DNA of 6,871 nucleotides from AWTP1-13 sp035762425 (GCA_035762425.1 DASTOW010000332.1:1-6871), one strand, 5' to 3'; counted from the first letter of the stretch, positions 1 to 5,419 are shown. Program-made: numbers and translations. The notes: generated by a model not told the origin, from the letters alone.

Positions 1-544
1 TCACCACCAGCGTCGCCTCCTCGTCCGACATGGTGTCGGCGATCTTGATCAGCGTGTTGATGTTGTTGATCGCGAACTCGGCAAAACCGCCGTCGGTCGT
101 GAAGCCGTTGGCGCGATGGCCCTTGTCCACCTCGCCGTAGTTCAGCCCGTAGTTCAGGCACGAGGTATACATGCCCATGCGGCAGCGCTTGCACTGGCCG
201 CAGCCGGCGTGGATCTCCACCGTCACGCGGTCGCCGACCGCAAACTCGTCGACGCCTGGCCCGAGCGCCGCCACCGTGCCCATGTACTCGTGGCCGGGTG
301 TCCAGTTCTTGTTGAACGGCAGCCCGCCCTTGATCAAGGCCGGCGGCCCCGACTTGATGACATCGAGATCGGTCGCGCAGATCGCCACCGCATCGATGCG
401 CACCAGCACCTCGGCGCGCGCCGGTACCGGCACCGGCTTCTCGGTGAAGATCAGCTGCTCGGGATTGCCCAGCACCCAGGCCCGCATGTTGTCCGGCACA
501 GGTAGCTTGTTGTGGTCGGTCTTGACACCGGCAGGTGCGTACAT
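1..544 (-). CDS. Zinc-dependent medium-chain alcohol dehydrogenase, N-terminal part (3' end beyond window)
   Basis: The visible 181 residues are the GroES-like catalytic domain of a zinc-containing MDR alcohol/polyol dehydrogenase, a family that oxidises alcohols with NAD(P)+ in the cytoplasm. Seen directly: candidate catalytic zinc ligands Cys56 (ICATD) and His85-Glu86 (PGHEYMGT), the GVDEFAVGDRV turn, and the structural zinc lobe Cys115, Cys118, Cys121 and Cys129 in C-x2-C-x2-C-x7-C spacing. The Rossmann NAD-binding half lies off the left edge, so the coenzyme cannot be judged. The start chosen is ATG at 544-542, preceded by AAGG seven bases away; no ATG, GTG or TTG occurs in frame in the 18 codons checked upstream. 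Met20 (487-485) is an alternative that would start right at the MRAWVLG strand common in this family. The gene lies 40 bp downstream of the cupin gene on the same strand, so co-transcription is likely. Substrate is unknown; the divergent TRAP transporter suggests a catabolic role (inference). Confidence 0.93.
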   Translation of the reverse strand, partial: MYAPAGVKTDHNKLPVPDNMRAWVLGNPEQLIFTEKPVPVPARAEVLVRIDAVAICATDLDVIKSGPPALIKGGLPFNKNWTPGHEYMGTVAALGPGVDEFAVGDRVTVEIHAGCGQCKRCRMGMYTSCLNYGLNYGEVDKGHRANGFTTDGGFAEFAINNINTLIKIADTMSDEEATLVV

Positions 545-584
545 GAGCAGGCCTTGGCAGAATTGGGCGATGCGCGGCGTTGGA

Positions 585-1022
585 TCAGGCGGCCACCTTG
601 AGGCGTACGCCGTCCGGCACCGGCAGCGGCGCATTGGCGCTCTGCAGGTACTCGACCGTGGTGAACAGCAGGTCAGTATCGCCGATGTTCTCGACGCTGT
701 GCACCAGGTGCTCGCCCTTGCCGTAGGTCAGGTGCTTGGTGTCGCCCGGAAAGTGTGTCGTCTCGGTGATGCTGCCGTCCTCGTAGTAGCCGCGTGCGCG
801 CCCATGCGTGTGGCAGGTCCAGAAGTAGTCGAGCACATGCCGATGGAAGGTGCAGCGGCGGCCTGCCGGGATCAGCAGGTGCCACACCCGCACCTTGTCC
901 GTCTCCGACACCAGCGTACTGCCCACCACCGGACTGAAGGCGTTGTCCAGCATCTCCTGTTTGAGGCCCGCCGGCCAGCGATCGAACGAGTTCGCAGGAG
1001 CAATGCTCTCGTATGTGGCCAA
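585..1022 (-). CDS. Small single-domain cupin protein
   Basis: A 145-residue cytoplasmic protein with no signal peptide or membrane segment. Cupin motif 1 is clear: Gly54, five residues, then His60-x-His62, followed by VLDYFW. The canonical Glu metal ligand expected 4-5 residues after the second His is absent (Tyr66 and Phe67 stand there; Asp65 is nearest). Motif 2 fits at His108-x3-Asn112 (HSVEN), with His105 close by. The HRHVLDYFW stretch recalls small cupins that annotation pipelines often label BauB-like (beta-alanine degradation); I treat that only as a possibility. The start is TTG at 1022-1020, supported by an excellent GGGAGGT ribosome site at 1034-1028 with five bases of spacing; the first in-frame ATG is Met24 and would cut into the fold. 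It is the first gene of the minus-strand pair with the alcohol dehydrogenase. Enzyme, metal and substrate are unknown; small cupins include isomerases, dioxygenases and binding proteins. Confidence 0.9.
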   Translation of the reverse strand: MATYESIAPANSFDRWPAGLKQEMLDNAFSPVVGSTLVSETDKVRVWHLLIPAGRRCTFHRHVLDYFWTCHTHGRARGYYEDGSITETTHFPGDTKHLTYGKGEHLVHSVENIGDTDLLFTTVEYLQSANAPLPVPDGVRLKVAA

Positions 1023-1027
1023 AATCT

Positions 1028-1034
1028 ACCTCCC
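1028..1034 (-). promoter_or_regulatory. Ribosome binding site that fixes the TTG start of the cupin gene
   Basis: On the minus strand this reads GGGAGGT, a near-perfect anti-Shine-Dalgarno complement, five bases before TTG at 1022-1020. It is the reason for preferring the TTG codon to the internal ATG at codon 24. Confidence 0.8.
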
Positions 1035-1049
1035 GAACGCTTTCTGCCC

Positions 1050-1070
1050 GCGCCGACCTGTCGGTCGCGC
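1050..1070 (-). promoter_or_regulatory. Hairpin in the probable 5' leader of the cupin gene
   Basis: GCG (1050-1052) and CGACC (1054-1058) can pair with GGTCG (1063-1067) and CGC (1068-1070). This gives eight pairs, one bulged C (1053) and a four-base TGTC loop. It sits about 15 bases upstream of the strong ribosome site. If transcription starts near the -10 proposed at 1109-1114, the hairpin is in the leader RNA. It could affect stability or translation, or be incidental in GC-rich DNA. Confidence 0.3.
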
Positions 1071-1095
1071 AGCAGCGATTGTTGCAGTGCGGCTC

Positions 1096-1107
1096 TGCGT
1101 TACCGCA
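1096..1107. promoter_or_regulatory. Possible operator: TGCG-N4-CGCA inverted repeat
   Basis: A short dyad, TGCG ttac CGCA, lies next to the proposed minus-strand -10 box, where a repressor would cover the transcription start. No regulator gene is visible in the window, and four-base arms are common by chance in GC-rich DNA, so this is a weak candidate. Confidence 0.22.
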
Positions 1108-1108
1108 A

Positions 1109-1138
1109 ATTCTAACACATCGGCAGCGGCCGCGAGAA
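1109..1138 (-). promoter_or_regulatory. Candidate promoter for the cupin-dehydrogenase pair
   Basis: Read on the minus strand, TAGAAT (1114-1109) matches the TATAAT consensus in five of six bases. It is preceded, with an 18-base gap, by TTCTCG (1138-1133), a 3/6 match to TTGACA. The predicted leader would be about 80 bases. The -10 is good and the -35 poor, so an activator may be needed. Confidence 0.35.
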
Positions 1139-1182
1139 CCACATCAGACGACATGATGCGGTTCATTACAACATCTCATCAA

Positions 1183-1213
1183 TTGACAGCCCCGGACCGC
1201 TCATCGACAGATA
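1183..1213 (+). promoter_or_regulatory. Candidate promoter for the TRAP operon
   Basis: A perfect TTGACA -35 hexamer lies at 1183-1188, its first bases forming part of the CAATTG palindrome. The expected -10 zone (about 1206-1213, gacagata) has only a poor match to TATAAT. It lies about 40 bases before the binding-protein start, a sensible distance. The weak -10 would fit a regulated promoter, but this is a pattern call only. Confidence 0.35.
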
Positions 1214-1251
1214 GCGGCAAGCAACAAGAACGTAAGACCCGAGGAGGACGC

Positions 1252-2346
1252 ATGCACGTTGCAACGAAGGCGCATTTGCGCCTGCTGCTCTGGCTCCCAC
1301 TCCTGCTTGCCGGCCTGGCGGTGGGACCGGCACCGCTCCCCGCCAGCGCCGAAGACATCAAGCTGCGCATCGCCTCGGGGCACCCCGCCGTCAACACCTA
1401 TGTCAACCTGATGCAGACCTTCTTCGTGCCGGAGGTGGCCAAGCGCGTCGCCGAGCGCACCAAGCACAAGGTCGAGTTCATCGAGGGCTACGGCGGCTCC
1501 ATGGTGAAAGTCGCCGACACGCTCGAGGGCGTGCAGTCCGGCATCATCGACGTCGGCGGCTATTGCTTTTGCTTCGAGCCGTCCAACCTGCCCTTGCACG
1601 CCTTCCAGGTCATGCTGCCATTCGGCACCATGAGCCCGGAGCGAAGCGTCAAGATCGCCCGCGCCGTCTACGACAAGGTACCGGCGCTCGCCAAGACCTT
1701 CGAGGACAAGTACAGTCAGGTGCTGATCGGCCTGATCGCCGACAACGGCTACAACCTCACCACTACGTTCGAATGGAATTCGGTCGGCGACCTTAAGAGC
1801 CGCAAGCTGGCCGGCGCCGGCCTCAACCTCAAGTGGCTGGAGTATGCCGGCGCGACCCCCGTGCAGTCGTCGCTGCCTGAGGCCTACACCGCGATGCAGA
1901 CCGGCGTATACAACGGCTGGATCATGTTCCCGTCGGGCGTCGTCAACTTCAAGCTGCACGAGGTGTCAAAGTACTACACAGAGATCGGCTTTGGCGCGAT
2001 CACCTGGCACGGCCTGACCGTCAATAAGGCGCGCATGGCCAAGCTTCCCAAAGAGGTGCAGGACATCCTGCTGGAGGTCGGGCGCGATTACGAGGCCAAG
2101 ACTGGCACTGTCAACGAGGCCAACTATCCCAAGCAGCTCGAGCAGCTGATCGCGGCCGGGGCCACGGTGCGCAAGCTTCCCGAGACGGTCGCCGTCGAAT
2201 GGGCTACCTCGCTCAAGGGCTGGCCACAGGAGAAGGCCGACGAGCTCGACAAGGCCGGCCTGCCAGCCTCCCAGGTTCTGAAACTTGCGCTGGAAGAAGC
2301 CGAGAAAGCCGGCCACAAGTGGCCAGTGCGCTACCAGGTGAAATAG
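1252..2346 (+). CDS. dctP: TRAP transporter periplasmic substrate-binding protein (DctP family)
   Basis: A 364-residue precursor. Residues 1-33 form a signal peptide: Lys6/Arg10, a Leu-rich core at about 11-25, and an ASA cleavage site before Glu34. The mature protein (about 331 residues) has the usual TRAP binding-protein size. Family hallmarks are a first strand IKLRIASGHP, GYGGSMVKVADTLEGVQSGIIDVG (80-102), and the hinge block DLKSRK...EYAGATPV...AYTAMQTGVYNGW (180-223). It would capture a solute in the periplasm and pass it to DctQ/DctM. Odd points: the position normally held by the carboxylate-binding Arg (K-[IL]-R-x-P in relatives) is Ala187, the Gln of the usual DGQ is Trp223, and a Cys105-x-Cys107 pair lies in the GGYCFCF segment. 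The ligand may therefore not be a standard dicarboxylate. The ATG at 1252 follows AGGAGG at 1242-1247. The frame is open upstream, but a longer start would spoil the signal peptide. First gene of the TRAP operon. Confidence 0.93.
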   Translation: MHVATKAHLRLLLWLPLLLAGLAVGPAPLPASAEDIKLRIASGHPAVNTYVNLMQTFFVPEVAKRVAERTKHKVEFIEGYGGSMVKVADTLEGVQSGIIDVGGYCFCFEPSNLPLHAFQVMLPFGTMSPERSVKIARAVYDKVPALAKTFEDKYSQVLIGLIADNGYNLTTTFEWNSVGDLKSRKLAGAGLNLKWLEYAGATPVQSSLPEAYTAMQTGVYNGWIMFPSGVVNFKLHEVSKYYTEIGFGAITWHGLTVNKARMAKLPKEVQDILLEVGRDYEAKTGTVNEANYPKQLEQLIAAGATVRKLPETVAVEWATSLKGWPQEKADELDKAGLPASQVLKLALEEAEKAGHKWPVRYQVK

Positions 2347-2388
2347 CGGCGTGTGAACGCCAACCTGTGATGCTCGGGGCGTGCTTGC

Positions 2389-2410
2389 CCTCGGACTTGT
2401 TTTTCCGAGG
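2389..2410 (+). promoter_or_regulatory. Intercistronic hairpin between the binding-protein and small permease genes
   Basis: CCTCGGA (2389-2395) and TCCGAGG (2404-2410) form a perfect seven-pair stem with the eight-base loop CTTGTTTT. It lies in the 103-base gap between dctP and dctQ. No T-run follows the stem, so it is not a typical terminator. A hairpin here would be expected to shield the dctP message from 3' decay and so raise binding protein relative to permease, as described for other binding-protein operons (function inferred). Confidence 0.5.
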
Positions 2411-2449
2411 ATGCAGCTGACACCTGCGCCATGTAGGGACCCAACCCTG

Positions 2450-2971
2450 ATGCTAGACCGCGCCCTCGACCGCATCGCCCAGGCCCTGCTGGTGCTCGCC
2501 GCACTGCTGGGCTTCGGCCTCTCCTTCATCGTCGTCGCCGACGTGGTCGGCCGCGTCGCCTTCAACCACCCCCTGAAGGGCACGCCGGAGATCGTGTCCT
2601 TCTCGATCGTGATGATCTGCTACCTGCAGGCCGCCTATGCCATCCGCTCCGGCGGCATGATCAACGTCGACGCCTTCACCATCCACCTGCCCGACCGCAT
2701 CCAATCCTTGCTGGCGGCGTTCGGCTCGGTGCTCGGCACTCTGCTGTTCGCACTCGTGTGCTGGGGCAGCATCGACGGGTCCGTGCATGCCTGGACCACG
2801 GGTGAGTTCGAGGGTGAGGGCGCGCTGCGCGTTCCGGTATGGCCTGCCCGCTTCGTCATCGTACTTGGCAGCGCGCTCGCCGCCTTAAGCTACTTCCTGC
2901 TGTCGCTGCGCCAGTTCAATACCTTCTTCAACGGCGAGCCGCCCATCGTCTCGTCCAGCACCTCGCACTAG
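2450..2971 (+). CDS. dctQ: TRAP transporter small permease (DctQ family)
   Basis: A 173-residue inner-membrane protein with four hydrophobic segments at about residues 12-35, 46-66, 87-109 and 132-154, the normal DctQ topology and length. The conserved stretch after the first helix is present: DVVGRVAFNHPLKGTPEIV (31-49), with Arg35, Gly44 and Glu47. The RSGGMINVD segment (66-74) and the WPAR entry to the last helix are also typical. It pairs with DctM to form the membrane part of the transporter. The start chosen is ATG at 2450; AGGGA at 2435-2439 lies ten bases upstream, a slightly long spacing. Upstream in-frame starts (GTG 2381, ATG 2411) would add an atypical Pro/Cys-containing tail, and the first would run through the hairpin, so they are less likely. 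It ends eight bases before dctM. Confidence 0.92.
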   Translation: MLDRALDRIAQALLVLAALLGFGLSFIVVADVVGRVAFNHPLKGTPEIVSFSIVMICYLQAAYAIRSGGMINVDAFTIHLPDRIQSLLAAFGSVLGTLLFALVCWGSIDGSVHAWTTGEFEGEGALRVPVWPARFVIVLGSALAALSYFLLSLRQFNTFFNGEPPIVSSSTSH

Positions 2972-2979
2972 AGAAGCCG

Positions 2980-4341
2980 ATGTTCGATGCCTGGCAGATG
3001 TTCCTGATCATCGCCGTGCTGCTCGGCCTCGTTTTCTCCGGCGTGCACATCGCCGTGGCGTTGGGCATGACGTCGGCACTCGGCCTCTTCCTGATGACCG
3101 GCGACATCGACGTGGTGCGCACCTTCATGGCCAACACGGCCTATGAGGCCCTGCGCGACTACGTGTTCGCGGTCATCCCGCTGTTCATGCTGATGGGCGA
3201 ATTCCTGGCCAAGTGCGGCGCCGCCACGGACCTGTTTGCGCTGGTCAATCGCGCCACCCGCCGTGTCCCCGGCCGGCTCGCCATCGCCACTGTCATCGCC
3301 AACGCCATCTTTGCCTTCGTCACCGGGGTGAGCATCGCCGCCGCCGCCGCTTTCTCCCGCATCGCCTGGCCCGAGATGAAACGGCACGGCTACGAGCGCA
3401 AATTCGGGCTCGGCTGCATTGCCGGATCGGCCTGCCTCGGCATGCTGATCCCGCCCTCCGTGCTGATGATCGTGTGGGGGGTGTTGACCGAGCAGGCGAT
3501 CGGCAAGCTGTTCATCGCCGGCATCATTCCGGGCTTCGTGGTGGTCGCCGCCTACTGCGTCTATATCCTCTATGTCGCCTACACGCAGCCGCACCGCGTC
3601 GGCGAGGGCGTGCCTGCCGCGCGCGCTGCGGGCGCGGCGGCCATCGACCAGCCCAAGCCGCCGGCACCGCACGATGAGCGCGACCTCAGCGAGGTCATGC
3701 TGAGCACACTGCTGGTCGTCATCCTCGTGCTGGGCGTGCTGGGTGGCATCTGGCTCGGCTGGTTCACGCCGACGGAAGGTGCCGGCGTAGGAGCTGCCGC
3801 CTCCCTGCTGCTCGCCGTCATCAAGGGCGTGCGATTGCGCGAGATCTACGCGGTCATCCTGACCGTCGGGCGCACCTCCGCACCGCTGCTCCTGCTGCTG
3901 GTGTTCGCCCAGCTCTACAGCCGCGTGCTGTCCATGACCGGCGTCACCGGTGCCGCCAAGGCCCTGTTCATCAACTCCGGCCTCGATCCCTGGCAGGTGC
4001 TGGTGATCATGGTGGCCATCTGGTTCGTCCTCGGCTGCCTGATCGACTCCATTTCCATTATCCTGCTCACGGTGCCGGTTTTTGCGCCGATCGCCGTGGC
4101 GCTTGGCTACGACCCAATCGCCTTCGCCATCCTCGGCATCCTGGCCATCGAGACCGGCCTGCTCACCCCACCGTTCGGCATGCTGGTGTTCACGGTCAAG
4201 GCTGCCTTGCCGCAGGAACGGGTGACGACCGGCGAGATTTTCGCCGGCTCGGTGCCCTACTGGATTTGCCTGCTGGTGGTGATTGTCGTCATTGGCGCCT
4301 ACCCGCCGCTCGCCACCTGGCTGCCCAACCTCGGCCACTAG
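2980..4341 (+). CDS. dctM: TRAP transporter large permease (DctM family)
   Basis: A 453-residue, strongly hydrophobic inner-membrane protein, the usual size for a separate DctM subunit; it catalyses ion-coupled solute import with DctQ. Family motifs in order: IPLFMLMGEFLAKCG (66-80), VTGVSIAAAAAFSRIAWPEM (114-133), a GYERKFG turn, GMLIPPSVLMIVWG (154-167), FTPTEGAGVGA (262-272), DSISIILLTVPVFAPI (356-371) and ETGLLTPPFGMLVF (391-404). A polar linker rich in Ala and Pro (about 203-238) separates the two homologous halves and probably forms a loop. The start is ATG at 2980, eight bases after the dctQ stop, with only a weak GAGAAG ahead of it, so translation is probably coupled to dctQ. No frameshift or missing core motif is seen. 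The subunit does not reveal the substrate; specificity sits mainly in the binding protein. Confidence 0.95.
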   Translation: MFDAWQMFLIIAVLLGLVFSGVHIAVALGMTSALGLFLMTGDIDVVRTFMANTAYEALRDYVFAVIPLFMLMGEFLAKCGAATDLFALVNRATRRVPGRLAIATVIANAIFAFVTGVSIAAAAAFSRIAWPEMKRHGYERKFGLGCIAGSACLGMLIPPSVLMIVWGVLTEQAIGKLFIAGIIPGFVVVAAYCVYILYVAYTQPHRVGEGVPAARAAGAAAIDQPKPPAPHDERDLSEVMLSTLLVVILVLGVLGGIWLGWFTPTEGAGVGAAASLLLAVIKGVRLREIYAVILTVGRTSAPLLLLLVFAQLYSRVLSMTGVTGAAKALFINSGLDPWQVLVIMVAIWFVLGCLIDSISIILLTVPVFAPIAVALGYDPIAFAILGILAIETGLLTPPFGMLVFTVKAALPQERVTTGEIFAGSVPYWICLLVVIVVIGAYPPLATWLPNLGH

Positions 4342-4354
4342 GGCCAAGCCCCGC

Positions 4355-4376
4355 AGGGTGACAAAGTCGCCACCCT
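4355..4376 (+). terminator. Weak hairpin just after the TRAP operon
   Basis: AGGGTG (4355-4360) can pair with CACCCT (4371-4376) around a ten-base loop, followed by TTTCC. An alternative fold pairs GGTGAC with GTCGCC around AAA. It is 13 bases after the dctM stop. The T-tract is only three to four bases, so termination would be partial at best and transcription may read on into the lipoprotein gene. Confidence 0.3.
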
Positions 4377-4409
4377 TTCCGGCAAAAATGGCGCCGCCGA
4401 AGGCCTTCC

Positions 4410-4438
4410 TTGACCCGCCCATAGGTCGGGCACAGAGT
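4410..4438 (+). promoter_or_regulatory. Candidate promoter for the small lipoprotein gene
   Basis: TTGACC (4410-4415, 5/6 match) is followed after 17 bases by CAGAGT (4433-4438, 3/6 match to TATAAT). The predicted start, near 4445, would leave a leader of about 20 bases that contains the AGGGG ribosome site. The -10 lies inside the inverted repeat at 4427-4443. Confidence 0.33.
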
Positions 4439-4443
4439 GCCCG
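4427..4443 (+). repeat. Perfect 7-bp inverted repeat upstream of the lipoprotein gene
   Basis: CGGGCAC (4427-4433), AGA, GTGCCCG (4437-4443) forms a tight seven-pair hairpin with a three-base loop. No T-run follows, so it is not a classical terminator. It overlaps the candidate -10 box, which would allow operator function, or it may act as an mRNA 3' barrier for read-through from dctM. Confidence 0.4.
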
Positions 4444-4464
4444 CGCATTGCAGGGGTTTGCGAC

Positions 4465-4671
4465 ATGCGCAGTCGCTGGATATTTGCCTGCGTCTTGCCT
4501 GGTGGCCTGCTGGTTGGCGGGTGCTCTCCCTCCAGCATTTTGCCTGATACGGCCAAGGTTCCCCAGCCGGTCCTGAACCGTCCCGACCAACTCGATACGA
4601 TTAAGTCCATGCGCGACACGGCGCAGACCCACGGGGCCGACGCGGCCAAGAAAATCGAAACCACGCACTAG
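4465..4671 (+). CDS. Small putative lipoprotein, unknown function
   Basis: A 68-residue protein with a lipoprotein signal: Arg2 and Arg4, a hydrophobic core at 5-17, and a lipobox-like VGGC ending at Cys20, the predicted acylated residue. The mature part (about 49 residues) is polar. It has a Pro-containing linker (about 26-39) and a C-terminal stretch with helical character (43-66) rich in Lys, Asp, Thr and Ala. The residue after Cys20 is Ser rather than Asp, so outer-membrane sorting is the default expectation. The start is ATG at 4465 with AGGGG (4452-4456) eight bases upstream. It lies 123 bases after dctM on the same strand, so it may be read from its own promoter or by read-through; nothing links it functionally to transport. 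I do not recognise a family. Doubt remains because the gene is short and the lipobox is imperfect. Confidence 0.65.
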   Translation: MRSRWIFACVLPGGLLVGGCSPSSILPDTAKVPQPVLNRPDQLDTIKSMRDTAQTHGADAAKKIETTH

Positions 4672-4688
4672 TACGGGCATTCGCTTGG

Positions 4689-4731
4689 AAGCGCGTCCGC
4701 ATCGGCATGCTCATGACCTGAGCGGACGCTT
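4689..4731. terminator. Probable bidirectional terminator hairpin
   Basis: GCGTCCGC (4693-4700) and GCGGACGC (4722-4729) are a perfect eight-base inverted repeat around 21 bases. With a two-base bulge the pairing extends to AAGC (4689-4692) with GCTT (4728-4731), giving ten pairs flanked by A-rich and T-rich ends on each strand. It starts 18 bases after the lipoprotein stop in a convergent region, the expected place for a shared terminator. The loop is long and the T-tract short, so strength is uncertain. Confidence 0.42.
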
Positions 4732-4765
4732 TGGCGAGCGACAATGCGTTGAATGATCCGCACGA

Positions 4766-4790
4766 GCGGCAACGCCGCGTTTCGACTTTT
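4766..4790 (+). terminator. Possible second plus-strand terminator
   Basis: GCGGC (4766-4770), AAC, GCCGC (4774-4778) forms a compact all-GC stem. The T-rich GTTTCGACTTTT tract (4779-4790) follows. The five-pair stem is short, but stem plus T-rich tail on the plus strand resembles an intrinsic terminator backing up the one at 4689-4731. Confidence 0.3.
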
Positions 4791-4873
4791 GAAGCCGGCG
4801 GGAGACGCCGTGATCCATTCCAGCCGCCATGCCGTTGTACGACAGGTTGCCATCTCCTCTGCTAGGCCGGCCC

Positions 4874-5278
4874 CTACTTGATCGGCGGATAGCGCTCAAA
4901 GGTCGGCAGTGCGTGCGCCTGCTGCATCCAGCCGATACGCTCGGCGACCTGCACATGCGCGCGCGCTGGCACCGCGTCGGGATCGTCATAGGTGCCGCTC
5001 TGCACGTCGATGATGCCGGGCAGATTGACGGCGTTGGTGTAGAACAGTCCAGTGCCGCAATCCGCACAGAAGTGCCTGCGCCCGTTCTCCGAGGACGCGT
5101 AGATCTTCGGCTCCCCCTTCGTCACCTTCACCGCGTCCAGGGGGTACATGGTCCAGCCGACCATCGGCGCGCCGGCATGGCGCCGGCAGTCGGTGCAATG
5201 GCACAGGGCGTGCGTGATCGCCTCGCCGCTTGCCGCGTAGCGGATGGCGCCGCAATGGCACCCGCCGGTAATAGCCAT
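4874..5278 (-). CDS. GFA/CENP-V family zinc-binding protein
   Basis: A 134-residue cytoplasmic protein of the GFA (glutathione-dependent formaldehyde-activating-like) family, at the usual length. All zinc-ligand cysteines are present: Cys7 and Cys9 (GGCHCGAIRY) with Cys71 and Cys74 (FCADCGTGLFY) match the structural site. Cys26, Cys28 and Cys31 (CHCTDCRRHAGAP) match the second, catalytic-type site. The family name comes from a Paracoccus protein proposed to form S-hydroxymethylglutathione; most members have no proven reaction, so the substrate is open. The start is ATG at 5278-5276, with GGGAGGT (5292-5286) seven bases upstream. A 19-residue longer frame exists, but it would place the start before this ribosome site and add a non-conserved tail. 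It is divergent from the OPT transporter across 141 bp. No formaldehyde-pathway gene is visible beside it. Confidence 0.93.
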   Translation of the reverse strand: MAITGGCHCGAIRYAASGEAITHALCHCTDCRRHAGAPMVGWTMYPLDAVKVTKGEPKIYASSENGRRHFCADCGTGLFYTNAVNLPGIIDVQSGTYDDPDAVPARAHVQVAERIGWMQQAHALPTFERYPPIK

Positions 5279-5355
5279 GTTCGCAACCTCCCTGCTGATC
5301 ATCAAAGGCGGCGACGCTACCGCCGTCTGACGCAATGAGCCAGCCGGCTAATCTT

Positions 5356-5404
5356 GCGCAGTCGCGCCGCCGATCCGGCTGCTATGCTGGCCTCGCGACT
5401 GCGC
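5356..5404 (+). promoter_or_regulatory. 11-bp inverted repeat flanking a possible extended -10 in the OPT leader
   Basis: GCGCAGTCGCG (5356-5366) and its exact reverse complement CGCGACTGCGC (5394-5404) are separated by 27 bases and end five bases before the AGGAAG ribosome site (5409-5414). Between them lies TGCTATGCT (5380-5388), an extended -10-like element with no good -35. As DNA, the arms would bracket the -35 to +10 zone like a two-site operator. If transcription starts further upstream, the RNA could fold into a stable stem next to the ribosome site. The repeat is certain; the role is inferred. Confidence 0.5.
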
Positions 5405-5419
5405 CGCCAGGAAGCCGCC

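Larger units (their letters stand above)
4672..4873. other. Convergent intergenic region, no supported gene
   Basis: These 202 bases lie between the stops of the plus-strand lipoprotein gene and the minus-strand GFA gene. They hold two GC-rich dyads: the long one at 4689-4731, and GCGGC-AAC-GCCGC at 4766-4778 followed by GTTTCGACTTTT. A third short stem, CGGCG-ggaga-CGCCG, is at 4796-4810. A 61-codon minus-strand frame here (4853-4668) has atypical composition and an ATG directly abutting AGGAG, so I do not call it. Confidence 0.5.

Noticed and set aside
171..1115. A 314-codon plus-strand open frame over the dehydrogenase and cupin genes
   Set aside because: It has no recognisable motifs and overlaps two minus-strand genes with clear zinc-site and cupin motifs.
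850..1251. Upstream extension of the binding-protein frame to 850
   Set aside because: It would place the signal peptide more than 130 residues inside the protein and run through the cupin gene and its control region. The AGGAGG site supports the start at 1252.
4401..4410. Short palindrome GAAGGCCTTC region after dctM
   Set aside because: A single 10-base palindrome (4399-4408) without loop, partner or context is expected by chance and gives no functional clue.
4283..4576. A 97-codon plus-strand frame overlapping the end of dctM and the lipoprotein gene
   Set aside because: It starts inside dctM and is rich in Pro, Ala and Arg. The lipoprotein frame has a proper ribosome site and a lipobox instead.
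2968..4680. A 570-codon minus-strand open frame opposite dctM
   Set aside because: Its translation is dominated by His, Gly, Asp, Gln and Glu without any domain pattern, as expected from the antisense of a hydrophobic, GC-rich membrane gene. The plus-strand DctM motifs are unambiguous.
4668..4853. A 61-codon minus-strand open frame downstream of the GFA gene
   Set aside because: AGGAG abuts the ATG with no usable spacing, no motif is seen, and the frame covers the terminator-like hairpins.
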